Shown: positions 34,700 through 46,289 of the stretch, piece after piece
How the letters are laid out: every line of letters begins with the position of its first letter
Numbering within the stretch: position 1 is the first letter of the stretch
Position numbers and translations under genes: made by a program
Notes under the pieces: model-generated
Seen by the model: only the letters and a program-made list of their open reading frames with translations
What the model was told of the DNA's origin: nothing
Databases searched by the model: none
From: Manis javanica
Lineage: Eukaryota; Chordata; Mammalia; Pholidota; Manidae
Direction of reading: 5' to 3'
Assembly (NCBI RefSeq): GCF_040802235.1
Contig: NC_133158.1
Span: forward strand, 13,108,001-13,172,000
DNA length: 64,000 bases

Positions 34700-36507
34700 G
34701 GGGGATTACTCCTTAACAGGATAAAACTATTGGTAAATCAAAGATCAACGCATGCTTTAAATATCCTTAATGTTGATCACTTAAAGGGTGTCAGATGATC
34801 AGCTATGGAGGTACTCTTTTCTGATAATATTCCTTTCTCTTAATTAAAAAAAAAAAAAAAAAAAAAAAGCAGTTACTGTGTGCTGACCTCCAATGAGTTC
34901 TGCACAGTGGTGTAGAGGGCATGTCAAAGTGTGGGCAAAGGGTCTGTTTGTTTCTACACAGAAGATCAAGGCCTAGCTTGGATACCCAGAAAATGAACTA
35001 AGATACGATATGAGGAGGAGCTTCCGGCATCAGCACTCTCTGGAGGACTCGTGCCGGGGGATGATCATCAAAAAGCCTCCACAGGGATCCGGACGATGCT
35101 GCGGTTGTGGCTGCATCCAGCCCACCATCTCCTGGACTTGCCATGAGAAGGAGGAGGGAGATGTCTAGGCTGGCATGTGCATACAGTGAGACAACGAATT
35201 TGACTGGATCTGTACTGTTGGAACTCAACCAGGAGTTGGGAGGGGTGCAAGTTGTAGCACCCCAAAATCTCATGACTATAGACTATCTATGGTTAAAAGA
35301 ACATATGGGATGTGAACAGATCCCAGAAATGGGCTGCTTTAATTTGTCTGATGGTTCAAGTACAGTTGGAAAATATCCATCATATCATAGATAAATTTTC
35401 ACAAATGCCTAGGGTGCCTAAATGGTTTTCTTGGCTTCACTGGAGATGGCTGGTAATTATAGATTTGCTTTGTTTATGTCACCGTATTCCTATTATGTTA
35501 ATATGTGTGTGCAAATTACTTAGTAGTTTAAAACCTATACATACTTAAGGTACTATACAAGAAGATATGTCAAAGAAATAATCAATCCTCCCAAGTTTCC
35601 TTCATATGCTACATCTATAGCTTTTCTTCTTCCTTCCTAATTACAAACTTTAAATAGAATTCGTGCCTCATATCGAATTTACCGAGTATCATAATTCCTC
35701 CAGGTGGTAAAGATACCTCGAGACAAGTGCTGGGCATAGAAGCCACAGGGCATAAATCTGCAAAGAAGTAAAAAGCTAACCTTTGCAAACAATATGGCTT
35801 CTCTCTCACTTACCAACTTTACATTTCCCTGTATGGCCCCGGAAGATGACTGGTTAGCCAGAGACGGGTAAGATTCCTCAAGGGAGGAACAACCTAAGAC
35901 AGGCACAGTCGCAGGGGGGCCATCAGGTGAGAATTTGGGGATCAACAGAGGTGAGGCTCAGAACCTCACCCCCCCTGCTTTGAGAGAAATCTTCTGCATC
36001 CGTGGATGTCTTGCTGCCCTTGTCTAGCCTGGATTAATACTTAGTCCATAGGCACACACCTGATCATCTGATCATCTACATTTGCCTTCTTACAGCACTA
36101 AACTATGTTTTCTACCTTTATCTTGCATCTACCTACCACTTCAGCATTTTATTAAAAATAAAAATAATAATAATAATAGGAGAAATGTGGGATCAACATA
36201 TAAATCAAGTACAAAAATCAAATGAATATTCATATTTGACCTGATGGTTTATAGGTCATATTGCATGATCAAAACCGAAAGTTTCTGTGATGACTGCCCT
36301 TGTACTGTTCACCATGTAAGAATTTATTCACTCTGTAAGAATTCGTTCACCATGTAAGAACTTGTTCGTTATGCTTCAGAAGATTGGAGACTGACGAGAA
36401 TTAGGCTTGAGATGGATTAATGATTGTACATTGAGCATTGACCCCCCTATACTGAATTTTATTGTTGTTAACAACCATTTGATCAATAAATATGAGAGAT
36501 GCCCTCT

Positions 36508-36548
<41 letters not shown>
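34700..36548 (+). mobile_element. ERV-derived retroposon or L1 3'-transduced segment, copy 2
   Basis: About 1.85 kb. It runs from a G-run at the L1 tail, through an internal A23 run (34846-34868), a broken env-like stretch (35107-35548), and a 3' part shared with copy 1 (23308-23964), to AATAAA (36485-36490) and a 40-base poly(A). The shared part starts 'cggaagatgactggttagcc' at 35838. Copy 2 differs by point changes and a 10-bp duplication ('tgatcatctgatcatc' near 36060). The polyadenylated end within LTR-like sequence indicates it passed through a Pol II transcript. It is followed directly by the TSD matching the L1 5' flank. Confidence 0.75.
35107..35548 (+). pseudogene. Broken retroviral env transmembrane-subunit remnant
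   Basis: Two overlapping frames (35107-35394 and 35312-35548) each carry part of what looks like an endogenous retrovirus Env TM subunit. The first contains LMTIDYLWLKEHMGC followed by a spaced second cysteine, typical of the region around the TM disulfide loop. The second contains a Trp-rich stretch (WFSWLHWRW) leading into a hydrophobic segment that would be the membrane anchor. The frame is shifted between them and there are further stops, with no upstream surface subunit, gag or pol. It is non-functional as it stands. Recognition is by pattern only; the viral group is not assigned. Confidence 0.6.
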
Positions 36549-36550
<2 letters not shown>

Positions 36551-36554
36551 TTTA
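36542..36554 (+). repeat. Right target-site duplication of the L1 block
   Basis: 'aaaaaaaggttta', identical to 27775-27787. The following 'gtaacc' continues the older repeat interrupted on the left. Confidence 0.75.
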
Positions 36555-37459
36555 GTAACCAATATGGTTGTCATTTTCAAATGATTGTAACTCATTGTAA
36601 AGATTATAGTTTTGGTCAGTAGATATATCGACCGAAGGATGCTCATAGACACAGCCCCACATTCACTTGGAAGTTCACAACACATTTTGGCAATTAAAAC
36701 AGTGCAACTAACTGTTCTAGAGTAAAATTCTGCCTACAGGAACTTTTTCATTTGGGGCTGCTATTTTTCCATTGTTTCTACAGTATTTGAGAACTGTTTA
36801 TGACATAGTCCAAATGGGTTCCATCTCCATAAATTTTTACCTTCCTCAATATTTCCACAAGAATCCTTTCTTTTCTAACACGGCTCCTTAACCAGATACT
36901 CACAGGAGAGGTTAAAGGCATGACGCATTTAGCAAGTGGCACATTCTGTTCTGTACGATTAGGCCCCCAGAGGGTTATGTTAGAGGCAAGTTGGAAAACG
37001 TTATCTGTTGTCTTGCTTCTCAATGCAGGACGAGTTTGTGTGTGTGGCTTCAACTTTCAAAATAATGAAACTATAGAAAACTGTCAAGGTTAATTCAATG
37101 TAGATACGTCACTTTAAATGCAATTGTCATTTCATTTCTAAAACACTTCTAAAAATAAATGATTGCTTGGGAAGTGAGTATCAGAATTGAGAATTGAAAT
37201 GAGTTTCTTAACCCATTGAAAACAAAAATGGGTGTCTTTAACAAGGATGCTGTCTTCAAGAAATAACACAAGGCCAATGATGGAAATGTCCTTAAGTTTT
37301 GCAATGCCAAAAGGGCAAATCTTTACAACTAGCCTTCAAAGCTCCCTAGAATGGAGCACTGAACTTCAGATCCATCCTTATCTCCCGTATTCTTCATGAG
37401 CCAGTTCATCTCTTCTCTTCCCTCTTGAACCCAATATTCTAATAACCTTCCATGTTTTT
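36555..37459. other. No gene recognised; unique AT-rich sequence
   Basis: The first few bases finish the old DNA-type repeat that the L1 block interrupts. The rest has no nameable repeat and no defensible coding frame. Confidence 0.45.
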
Positions 37460-37945
37460 GTAGCTGTGGGAGACAGGCTAAAAGGTGGGCACCATGATCC
37501 CCAACATGCCTGGTATTTACATCTTCATGTCATCTTACCCTATGAGTGTCCGCTTCCAACCAACAGAATGTGGCAAAGAGGAACGGATATTACTCTGTGG
37601 TTATGTTATGTTATATATGCCTCCATATTGTTAGCAGATTTCATCCTGGAATCTCACTCTCTCTTCATTGTATACTTTAAAGAAGCAAGATGCCATGAAC
37701 CCTGCGTCCCCAAGGAAATGAATTCTGCCAAGAACTTAATGGAACTTGGAAGTACACCCTGCCCCAGGGGGGGGGCCTCTGATGAGAACCCTGCTCTGGT
37801 CAATACCCTGACCGCAGCCTTGTGAGATGCTGGGCGAGAACTCAGCTAAGATGTGCCCAAACCCCTGACCCACCCACCTGTGAGATAATAAATGTGTATT
37901 ATTTTAAGCTGCGAAGTTTGTTACACAGCAAAGAAAATGAATACA
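37460..37945 (+). mobile_element. Old ERVL/MaLR-like LTR
   Basis: 'gataataaatgtgtattatt' followed by 'ttaagctgcgaagtttgtta' and 'cacagc' matches the 3' end style of MaLR/ERVL LTRs ('agataataaatttgtgttgttttaagccactaagtttg'). The left part ('gggcaccatgatccccaaca' and 'tgcctggtatttacat') fits the same class. The subfamily is uncertain. Confidence 0.6.
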
Positions 37946-38624
37946 GTTAGTACTGGGCTCTCTTTCTAGAATCCCCCCATCTCCTTTGGATTCTGTTTGT
38001 CAAGAATTGGACCTAAAATTTCTCATCCCTTTTCTCACCTAACAGCTGAAAATTTATCTCCCAGGGCCTCCCTAGAAGTTTGCCTTTCAGCTTCTGCCCC
38101 ACACGCGTGTCCTGCATCGGTGACTCTGGGCCTTGTCTTGCCAGGATTTCCCTGTGTGTTTGCATACGGATTGCTGTAACTTCAAATATACATTTGTATA
38201 GTTGATTCTCTCCGCCTGATAAATCCTTCATGGCTTTTGTGGCCCGGCTCCCCTGGACCCATCAGTCCTTCTTTTCCTACCACTCAACTCTCTTGCTTTT
38301 CACAGCAAAGGCAATCAATCCCTGGTATCCCCGGAACTACAGCAACACCCCAGCTTCAGATTCGTGGCCTGGTTTCTTCTTGGCTAGGAGCCCAGGCTGA
38401 CGGCCCCAGCCAACCCAACCCTCTCTCTCTCAGGCTTGAGAGGCACTCGGGCTTGATTATGGCTCTTCCCATCAGGGGGCTCAGCTCTCTAATCAGCTCA
38501 CCGAGGGTCTCACCACTGGGACATCAGAACTGACAGCCTCTCATCAGGCTCCTGGCCACCTTTCTAAATGCTCAAGGCTCAGATGCAGGAAAAGATGAGC
38601 CTATTTTCCAGCCCACGTGTGCCT
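37946..38624. other. No gene recognised
   Basis: Moderately GC-rich unique sequence. Open frames of 60-98 aa on both strands show no recognisable domain. Confidence 0.4.
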
Positions 38625-38890
38625 GTTAGGATGGATGGGAGTATAGACTGGGAAAGACTTTTTGTAGGGCAACTTGGAGTATCTATCGAAGTACAAGCAT
38701 TTATGCCCGTTGACCAAGCAATTCCATTCTTATGAATATAGAAAAACATCCTCACCGATACACAAAACAACAGGTACAATGGAGCATGATCTTTAGAGTA
38801 AACATTTGGAAAAATGTTGAAGATGGATGACATACACTATGACAGGTCTGTACATCTGCACAACAGGTTGATATTTAGCAGTTAAAAGAA
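38625..38890 (+). repeat. Old L1 ORF2 3'-part remnant
   Basis: 'ttgaccaagcaattccattc', then 'ttatgaatatagaaaaacat' and the downstream tract follow the L1 ORF2 order (human-type 'tttgacccagcaattccacttctaggaa'). No frame is conserved. Confidence 0.6.
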
Positions 38891-39124
38891 TGCTGAGACA
38901 TCCGCTCCCAGGAAAAGGGAATACACATACTTTTCCCTATTTCTCCTACTAAGTATAACTAAAAACTCTGGACGTTATATTTAAAACACACATAAGGAGA
39001 CTCTGAAAGGAACGAAGAAGGAAGATCAGCTGGGGCTCTGTGTTCAAAGGCACGGCACAGTGGTACGTGCCTTGGGTTTTCTTTTTGCCTGATGTATCTC
39101 AGAATGCGAGCTGAAGAAGTCAAT

Positions 39125-39262
39125 ACCCAACCTGCACACAACTGCTGGTAACATTCCTAATGGCCAAAACACGGGAAACAATCAAGACGTCCTTCACTGG
39201 GTCAAAAAGCGAAACTGTGGTACATCCACACTGTGTGCACACACACCAGTGTTCCCTATCTT
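39125..39262 (+). repeat. Old L1 ORF2 3'-part remnant, second piece
   Basis: 'actgctggtaacattcctaa', then 'tggccaaaacacgggaaaca', then 'actgtggtacatccacactg' fits the next part of an L1 ORF2 end. It may be the same insertion as 38625-38890, split by 38891-39124. Confidence 0.5.
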
Positions 39263-39269
39263 GTCACTT

Positions 39270-39715
39270 GCATACTTTTAGCAAGTATGTACAGGATGCC
39301 TACCATGTGCCAGGCACTGTCCTGGGTGCTGAAGGACATCAGAAGAAAAACAAACCAATCAAAGCATGGGAATTACATCTGATGATAAACAGGTAAAAGG
39401 ATAAAGAGAGGTGTGGAGGGAGGTAATGATTGAAGGAGGCCTCTCTGAGCTGAGACAAAGGAAGTGAAGGCTCAAGCCAGGTAGGGACGCAGGGGAGACA
39501 GCTGCAAGCAGAGGGCACAGCATACGCAAAGGCCCTGAGGTGGCACTATGCCTGGTGAGCTCAAGGAACAGACAGGAGGCCTCAAGGAATGAGGGAGGTG
39601 AACAAGAGAGAGACAAGGTCAGAGCAGCGGGCCAAGCATTGCAGGCCACACCACAGTAAGAACTTGGGTGCTTTACTTTAACTGCCAGGAAGTCATTGGA
39701 GGGTTTTTAAAGATT
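39270..39715 (-). repeat. L2 LINE, antisense, long
   Basis: Order: 'accatgtgccaggcactgtc', 'gaaggaggcctctctgagct', 'cgcaaaggccctgaggtggc', 'caaggaacagacaggaggcc', 'gtcattggagggtttttaa'. This is the reverse complement of the L2 3' kilobase. Confidence 0.8.
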
Positions 39716-40309
39716 TCTTTCCAAGACCAGGTCCTGCAGTAAGAAACGAAAGTATTTTTTAAATCTCTTTCTGACCCTCTTGCCTTTGACAGTTTTTCTT
39801 TCATCTGTTTTAAAGGAAGGACAGTTCACAAATCATCAGCACAGGACACACCCATGTGACAGGGCCTGGTCATGAACCTAGTTTTCCAGCACAAAGCCTC
39901 TGCCCCTTTCTTCTTGGCCTTTTGGGATCTCAACAGCAAATGGCCAATTAAAGAGAAAGAAATTTTTTTCCTTCTTTCTTTTTCTAAGCAAGCCTTCTAA
40001 TTTTTCTCTGAACAAACACCTTCCTGGTTTGACGAAGAACATGCAAACACTAGCCAGAACGAAGCCCCAAACCCTGCCAGAGGAAACGAGAGTGCGCCAT
40101 CGGGAGCACCTGTGTAAGTAAACGCGCCCACACCGCGCAGCCCACCCAGGGAGGCCTCCCGGTTTAAAGAGGTTTCGTGTCATATGTATCCTTCTAAAAC
40201 TGTACTTGTTTGTCCATCCTCTCCTTTGGATCGAAGTAAGCAGATGACAGCTCGGATGCTCTACGGCGTCAGGATAAAGGCGGTCTCTCAGGCTCAGCTC
40301 TCCCAGCCT
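39716..40309. other. No gene recognised
   Basis: Mixed sequence. The minus-strand 101-aa frame at 39878-40183 has no recognisable feature. Confidence 0.4.
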
Positions 40310-40478
40310 GGTCTGAACAGTTCTTGGCAGTGGGGGCCGACCTGTGCACTGCTAGGTATTTACTAGCATCCCTGATCTCTACTCACTCGATGCCAGTAGC
40401 ACCCTCCTAGTGTGACAGACATGGCCAAATATCCCTGGGAGGGCAAAACTGCTCTAGTTGAGAACAGTTTCTATAAAG
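40310..40478 (+). repeat. MER20-like hAT-Charlie element, copy 1
   Basis: 'tactagcatccctgatctct', then 'actcgatgccagtagcaccc', then 'ggccaaatatccctgggagg' and 'agttgagaacag' match the MER20-type consensus ('cactagatgccagtagcaccccc ... ggttgagaaccactg'). Confidence 0.75.
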
Positions 40479-41055
40479 GCTCAGGTATGTGCTCTTGGGG
40501 AAGTTCCTCTTTGGCCCTAAATTGTTTACCTAGATGGTGGGGATACTATCCTACATGCCATAGGCAATATGCTAAGCTGGGCAATATGATTCTCTGGGAT
40601 CTCTGTCTGAGATCCATGCTTATGTGACTTGGTGACCCTCAGTGACACCAATACACTAGATTGAGGAGCACCCCTGTGAAACTCTGAGCTACTTGAAGCC
40701 CAGAGTGGAATCTCACACAGCTCTGTGTACCAACGTGTGTAGCCCAGTGTGTGAGCGACTGAAATACAGTGGGTTTTCAATGAGTTTTGGCTTAATTATG
40801 AGTACTTACTACCCATATTGTCCTTCTCATGACTGGTATTATTAGATCTCTTAGACCCACCACACAGTAGGTACTTAATGCTTAACAGTGTTATGTAACG
40901 TGTTGAGGTCACTTTAAAATCAGGCCCTTTGTTAATTCAAAAGTGTTGAAGTTAACCAACTTTATTGATCATTTCTATCAATCCAAGTACTAGACAACTA
41001 TAAATGGAACATGGCCCCTGCCCTCCAAAGATTCATGCTACAGTGGCAGAAGTCA
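40479..41055 (+). other. Unique sequence with possible L2 tails
   Basis: 'gaaactctgagctacttgaa' near 40677 and 'cacacagtaggtacttaatg' at about 40861 resemble L2/MIR tails. They are too diverged for firm calls. No gene is seen. Confidence 0.35.
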
Positions 41056-41059
41056 GCCC

Positions 41060-41250
41060 CATATCACATGAGATTCCACTGTCCAATGAAAGGTGTTACA
41101 GGCATTCAATTCTTCAGTCACATTCGCCATATTCAAGTGCTCAACACCACAATGGCTGGCAGCTACCGTTTTGGACAGCATGGATATAGAACATTCCCAT
41201 CATTGCAGAAAATCCTATTGGCCAGCACTGGTCTGGAGCATCTACTCCAA
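41060..41250. repeat. Ancient MER-type DNA transposon remnant, unassigned
   Basis: 'tggctggcagctaccgtttt', then 'ggacagcatggatatagaac', then 'attcccatcattgcagaaaa' and 'tcctattggccagcactgg' match a mammal-wide old repeat ('gtggctaccgtattggacag...'). Name uncertain. Confidence 0.5.
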
Positions 41251-43179
41251 CTACTCAAAACTAATTACTGTGATTAATCTACTGATTTGAGTGACCGACT
41301 AAATCAGCTTGTTAAAACTACACACAAGAGCAAACTGAAATTCCATGAAGACCAGGAGAATCCTCCCAGGACACTGTGTGCCTGAGTTTTCTGACTTGCA
41401 CTTTATCCTGATAAGCTCTTCCTCCTTTATTTTGGTTTTTCACTGCTGTCTGTGAGTTTGCCGAGTGGAGGTCGTGCAGATAAGTGAGTTGCTACCACGC
41501 AAAATTGCCTCCTTAAATCAGAATTCTATTTTGCTAGTCTTTGAAGATAAAGGACACATGACACAACTATCAGAGATAAAGACAGGGCTGGGATAAGATT
41601 CTCTTTGTGGTTGGGAGGATTGGAGAAGGATAAGTAGATAGAAAGAGAGGCAGTGGATCAGCTATGAAGGTGGGCGGACAGAATGTTACAATACCAATGT
41701 TATTTTACATTCATATTGTGGGATATACAAGTCCCAGAACTTGGTGTACACATATTACTTACAGATCGGGGATTCTAGCAGCCTAGGAAGAAAAGGCATG
41801 TGAATTTCAATGTCCACCATCAGTTTATATTTCAGTAGGTCCTGCAACCCAGTACTGCTTCATCGTTGACAGTTCCCATAATGCTCTATAAATAACCCAG
41901 CAGGCCACCTGCAGAGGTCAGGAGGGGCAAACCTGCCTAGAAAGGAAATATTTTCCCCTGCCTGCCTGCAGCTCCCTCTTTTCCTGGGGACAAATGGACC
42001 TGTCACTGCTGAGGGAAGTCCACACTTCAACTTGTAATGTCACCGTCAGAAACAACCTCAGGGTCTCCTCTTCTTGTTTCATTATAATCTGCTTTCAGGT
42101 CCATCTAAGGAACTGTACCCATCCCTGATTGACAACAAGCTTTGAGATCCCCAGAGTCTAAGATCAAAGGTTGAGTTCAAATGAGCCACCACTCCAACGT
42201 GACCTAATTCTAACCCTGCTAAACAACTAAAGGGGGAAAAAAATGAGCTTCTAAAAAATACTCAAGATATCTTTTAATTTGCAATTAGAAGTTGCTTATT
42301 TTGAAAACATACCAACTTTTATTCCCCCTTTTTTTTCTAGTCTGAGGGATGTGTTTTTTTTCACAGCCAATATGTTGCTGTTGTTTTCTGAAGGTCAAAT
42401 GTTTACCATGGTGACTTTTCACCATTTAATGTCTGTGTCATGAATAACATGATTGTGCCCCGATTTTGTTCCATGACTAATTGGTTCTTCCTTTATCTAT
42501 GCTTCAATTTCGTATTTCAGAAAGCTGGCCAGTGATTCTGTGAGGATTTACATAGGTCTGTTCCCCATGGTGCCATATAGAGAATCTGACTGTGAATTAG
42601 TATGCCATTCTTGAATGGGTATATGAATGAATGACTGAAATGAGAGTAACTAGGCGAAGTTATAGGTGCCTGTTGAATAGCCAGTCTTGACCTGTGTGTC
42701 TTGACTTCAAGATTACTCCCAGATGCCACAGCCAGAAACACACTTACCAATGAGATTCAGTAGTGTGCAGGATAACCCAGCTTGCTCCAGCTCAGGAGTC
42801 GCCGGCAGAAGATGACGGAGAGATGGGAACACGGGGGTGCAAACAACTTTCAAAGATAACAAGGACCAGACAGATGCCATGTTCCTGACTGAGTGAGAAA
42901 AAAAAAATGTGGACTTCTGGACTTTACTCACTTCTGTCAGGCAAAGAGCATTTGTAATTAGTAGAATGTACCAGAACAAGAACAAAGACACCCTGGGAGT
43001 GCTTCCTTTTAAACCACATTTTTGTACCTTGATAACCTTGACTGAAATGGCCCTCAGTCACTTCTCTGTGGTTTCTAAGTGTCACAGAGAGATGCAATTT
43101 GAGCTCTAACTCAGCAGGCCTCTATGCAAATGCAAATGCCGAACGGACTAAGTATGAGAGACTCTGGAAGGATTGACAA
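41251..43179. other. No gene recognised; unique sequence
   Basis: AT-rich in parts (42230-42420). No nameable element or defensible exon. Confidence 0.45.
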
Positions 43180-43184
43180 GTGGC

Positions 43185-43430
43185 GAGGGAACAAATAGTG
43201 CCTCTAAAGTCAGACTGTTTCTTTGCTCTGTCACTTACTAGGTCATGCTTGGCCAGGAGAGCTGGCCAAGTTACTCAACACCCCTGAGCTTCAGTTTTTT
43301 TATAGGCAGAAAGGGGGATTAATGCCTGTACCTATCTGTACAGATTAGCCACGCTGACACAGGTAAACCACTGAGAACAGTGCCAGGCAGTAAGTCATCA
43401 AAACGTTATTGAAATTGATGATGATGGAGC
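43185..43430 (+). repeat. MIR SINE
   Basis: 'agtcagactgtttctttgct' followed by 'ctgtcacttactaggtcatg', then 'gagcttcagtttttttatag', then 'agaacagtgccaggcagtaa' is the full MIR order. Confidence 0.75.
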
Positions 43431-43599
43431 TGGGAAAAGTATACTCTGGTTATAGGTTCTCATTCTAGGATGCAGCTGGTGATATGGACAGATCTGGATG
43501 GTGTTCATAATTTTTATTATGGATCAAGACATTCCACTGAATTTCCACATGTATGCTGATTCTAGAGCACAGATGTTGTACGCCGCTGTCACAAAGGTG

Positions 43600-43835
43600 G
43601 GAGGCCGCAGGATATAGTGTTTATGAGTCCGGCTGGTGTGGGTGTGAAGCCCAGCAACAGCGCCGGTTACCGACGCAGCATGGACAACTTAGTCAGCCTA
43701 GCTCAGCTTCTTCCACAAAAGAGATAAAAGTGGTGCCTGTTTTCCTAGTACTGCCGAGAAGATGAAATAAAATACCATCTATAAGTGTTTCAGTCTTCGG
43801 TGCAGAGGAAGTGTTCATTAGAAGGTAGCTATCAT
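43600..43835 (+). repeat. MIR SINE
   Basis: 'tgagtccggctggtgtgggt' followed by 'cagcatggacaacttagtca' and the tail 'gaggaagtgttcattagaag' fits MIR, diverged in the core. Confidence 0.6.
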
Positions 43836-43904
43836 TGTGCCCTTTTGGTTAAGGCGCTGGTGGGGAACATCGATCTGTTCTTTGAGTTCATCGCAGGAAT
43901 TTGA

Positions 43905-44075
43905 TTCAAAGAACCATGGCCTCTCTGAGCTGGAAGTGGCCTGTAGGATCATTTGCCCCATGCTCCTTTCTTTACAGATGAGAAAATCTGAGGCCCAGGG
44001 ATGGGGAGTCACTTGCCCGAGCTTTCCCTTCTGGGTATTTCCTGTGCTGGGGCTGTCTTCGCAACACTGAACTGA
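43905..44075 (-). repeat. MIR (MIR3-like), antisense
   Basis: 'tttacagatgagaaaatctg' followed by 'aggcccagggatggggagtc' and 'acttgcccgag' is MIR-type antisense sequence. Confidence 0.65.
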
Positions 44076-44079
44076 CTGC

Positions 44080-45299
44080 CTGTGTGAACACAGACTCCGC
44101 ATCCTCAGACGGCGTTCTCTTCACCCCGCTGTGCTGCAGCAGCGGCTATCAGTATCCCCTCCCCATCATCTCTCCGCTCTCACTGGTCAGCTCACAGCTT
44201 CCACGTTTGGTGGAACATGTCTGAGATACATTCTCTGCAGCGCCCCAGGGATGGCCCCAGGCCTGAGCCGCAGTGGCCCCCAAGGCAGCCTGCTCACTCA
44301 CGTACCTTACGTTGGTTGGCTTCCTTTCCCTGCCTCACTTCCTCATTACCTTCCCGGCACCCCTTGGAACCACTTTGCTAATGAACTGCTTGCACTCAAT
44401 GGCTTACCTCGTGATTACCTTGTAGAAGAACACAACCTAAGACCCTATAAGTAGGAGGAGTGTTTGAAGAGAGAAAAAATGGAGGGATAAAATAACAGGG
44501 GGGAAAAGTACTAAACAAAACACTTTGCTTGAGCAGGATGGAGACATAATCTGACCTTCACCAAGAGTTGGATCAGAAAGTGCAAACAGGTCACTGGGAG
44601 CCACACACACTAGATGACCTCAAGTTCAAGTTCCCTGGCACGCTTCTGGGTCAAGCTTTCAGTCAAAGTAACATCACTATACCTCTTGTATGGATTGTCC
44701 CACAGTGCAAACAGCACCTCTCCGTCTACATTTGCCTACCTATAACTTATCTTCTGTTTTCCACTAGAAAATCACCCTCCTTCTCACTGGGTATTCTTCA
44801 AATGTAAATTCAATGTAAATTCCAAACGTGAAGGGAAGAGACCCTGGGAACAGAACTAAGGGCCATGGAAAACTGAAGAAATAAAAGCTATCATGACAAA
44901 GTTTAAAGCTTCTTGCAAAAATGATGCATGGTTCTCTGCTTCTAATTTAAGTTTCACTGGAGCCTATGAAGATTTTGAAGAAACAATGTCATTTCTCCTC
45001 AGCTGTCTTTGTAATCACGACACGTCATACTGATGCAGGAAATTCAACAGGAAGATGAACAGCATGAACTGTTTCAAAACAGGACCGGCATGGAGTCAGA
45101 ATTCCTCTACTTCGCATTGAGACAGGGAGTATTATTGTAATCCTACAGGAGCACCTGCTCCAGACACGGCCCCGTGTCCCCCGCAGATCAAAGCCATCCT
45201 GGCTAAGAAGCACGGCCGTAGCCTGATCAGCTGACAGGAGCAGGTCACACCAGCGGGGCCACTGGGAGGTTTGGGGTGGACTGGGCAGCCAGCCTAGAT
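44080..45299. other. No gene recognised
   Basis: Pyrimidine-rich in 44100-44400, possibly a worn L2 in sense orientation. The 107-aa frame at 44131-44454 has no recognisable domain. Confidence 0.4.
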
Positions 45300-46270
45300 G
45301 GTGTCTACTAGAAAGACTTCTCCCTTGAACTTCAAGCTCTTACCCCAGACTCCTTCTGGACATCCCCATCTAGACATCATAAAACTAAAACAAACGCAGC
45401 CCTTCCTCTTGAGCCTGCTGCTCCTCTTATTTTCTGCTATCTTGACAAATACTAAGACCCTCTACCCATTCTCCCCAAGCTGGAGCATGAGGGTCACCTC
45501 AGCATCTTCAGGTCCCCACCTGACTTCTATGTCAACAAAGTCTCCCATGTATTGCAAAAGCCTCCTCCACTTGCAACCTGATTTCCACGGTCTGGGATCA
45601 GGACCACCCCGTTGCTGGACACAGACAATAGCCCACTCCCTGAGCTCTCTACCATCGCTCCCCTTGGACCGCCAGTCAACAGAATCATCTCTCCAAAACA
45701 GTGTCTCATCCTGGTACTTCTCTGCTCAAAAAACTGTGCTTTTATTTCTTTAAGTGGTCAGTGCAACTTTCTGGATTGGTATAGAATTCCATTCTCTGCC
45801 TTCCCTTAGAGTCTTTTTCTCCATTTTCTTTCCCTTCCCTCTAATACCATTCCTCATGTTTGGCCATGATTGAGTGATTGATAGATAAATAGGCAGATAA
45901 CTGGATAGACAGATAGATCGATAGATAGAGGGATAGAAATGCATGCCATGATTTTATTGCCTTTATACACACTCTTGTTCTTCCTTGTAACACATTTCAC
46001 TTTTCTTCCAAAGACACTTATCCTCCAGTGCCTCTGGGACACTGTCCCTGACATGTTCAGAAAGAGTTGTGTGTTCCCTTCTTTAGGTTCTTGCAAGGCT
46101 TTGTGACCCATCTACTGCAACACTTCATTTGTAGAGTTGGCCTGGATTGCTTATCTATCTGTCTTCCCCATGAATTCATAGCTTCTTCAGACAGTGGTGA
46201 CACCTTCCCAGCACCTAATAGAGTACTGGGCACCTAGCAGACACACAGGAAGTTTGGCTGAATAGGTTTG
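45300..46270 (+). repeat. L2 LINE, sense, long and interrupted
   Basis: 'gtattgcaaaagcctcctcc', then 'gtgtctcatcctggtacttc' and, further on, 'catgaattcatagcttcttc' and 'gtactgggcacctagcagac' follow the L2 3' order. An ATAG/GATA-rich patch lies at about 45868-45932. The 151-aa frame at 45298-45753 is inside this repeat and is not a gene. Confidence 0.55.
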
Positions 46271-46289
46271 TCCATTGTAAGTTTAGGCT

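Noticed and set aside
45298-45753. 151-aa plus-strand frame
   Set aside because: Lies within an L2-like repeat and lacks domain, start context or conservation evidence.
45868-45932. GATA-rich patch as a possible regulatory cluster
   Set aside because: Looks like an impure tetranucleotide microsatellite (GATA/GATG units) rather than spaced factor sites.
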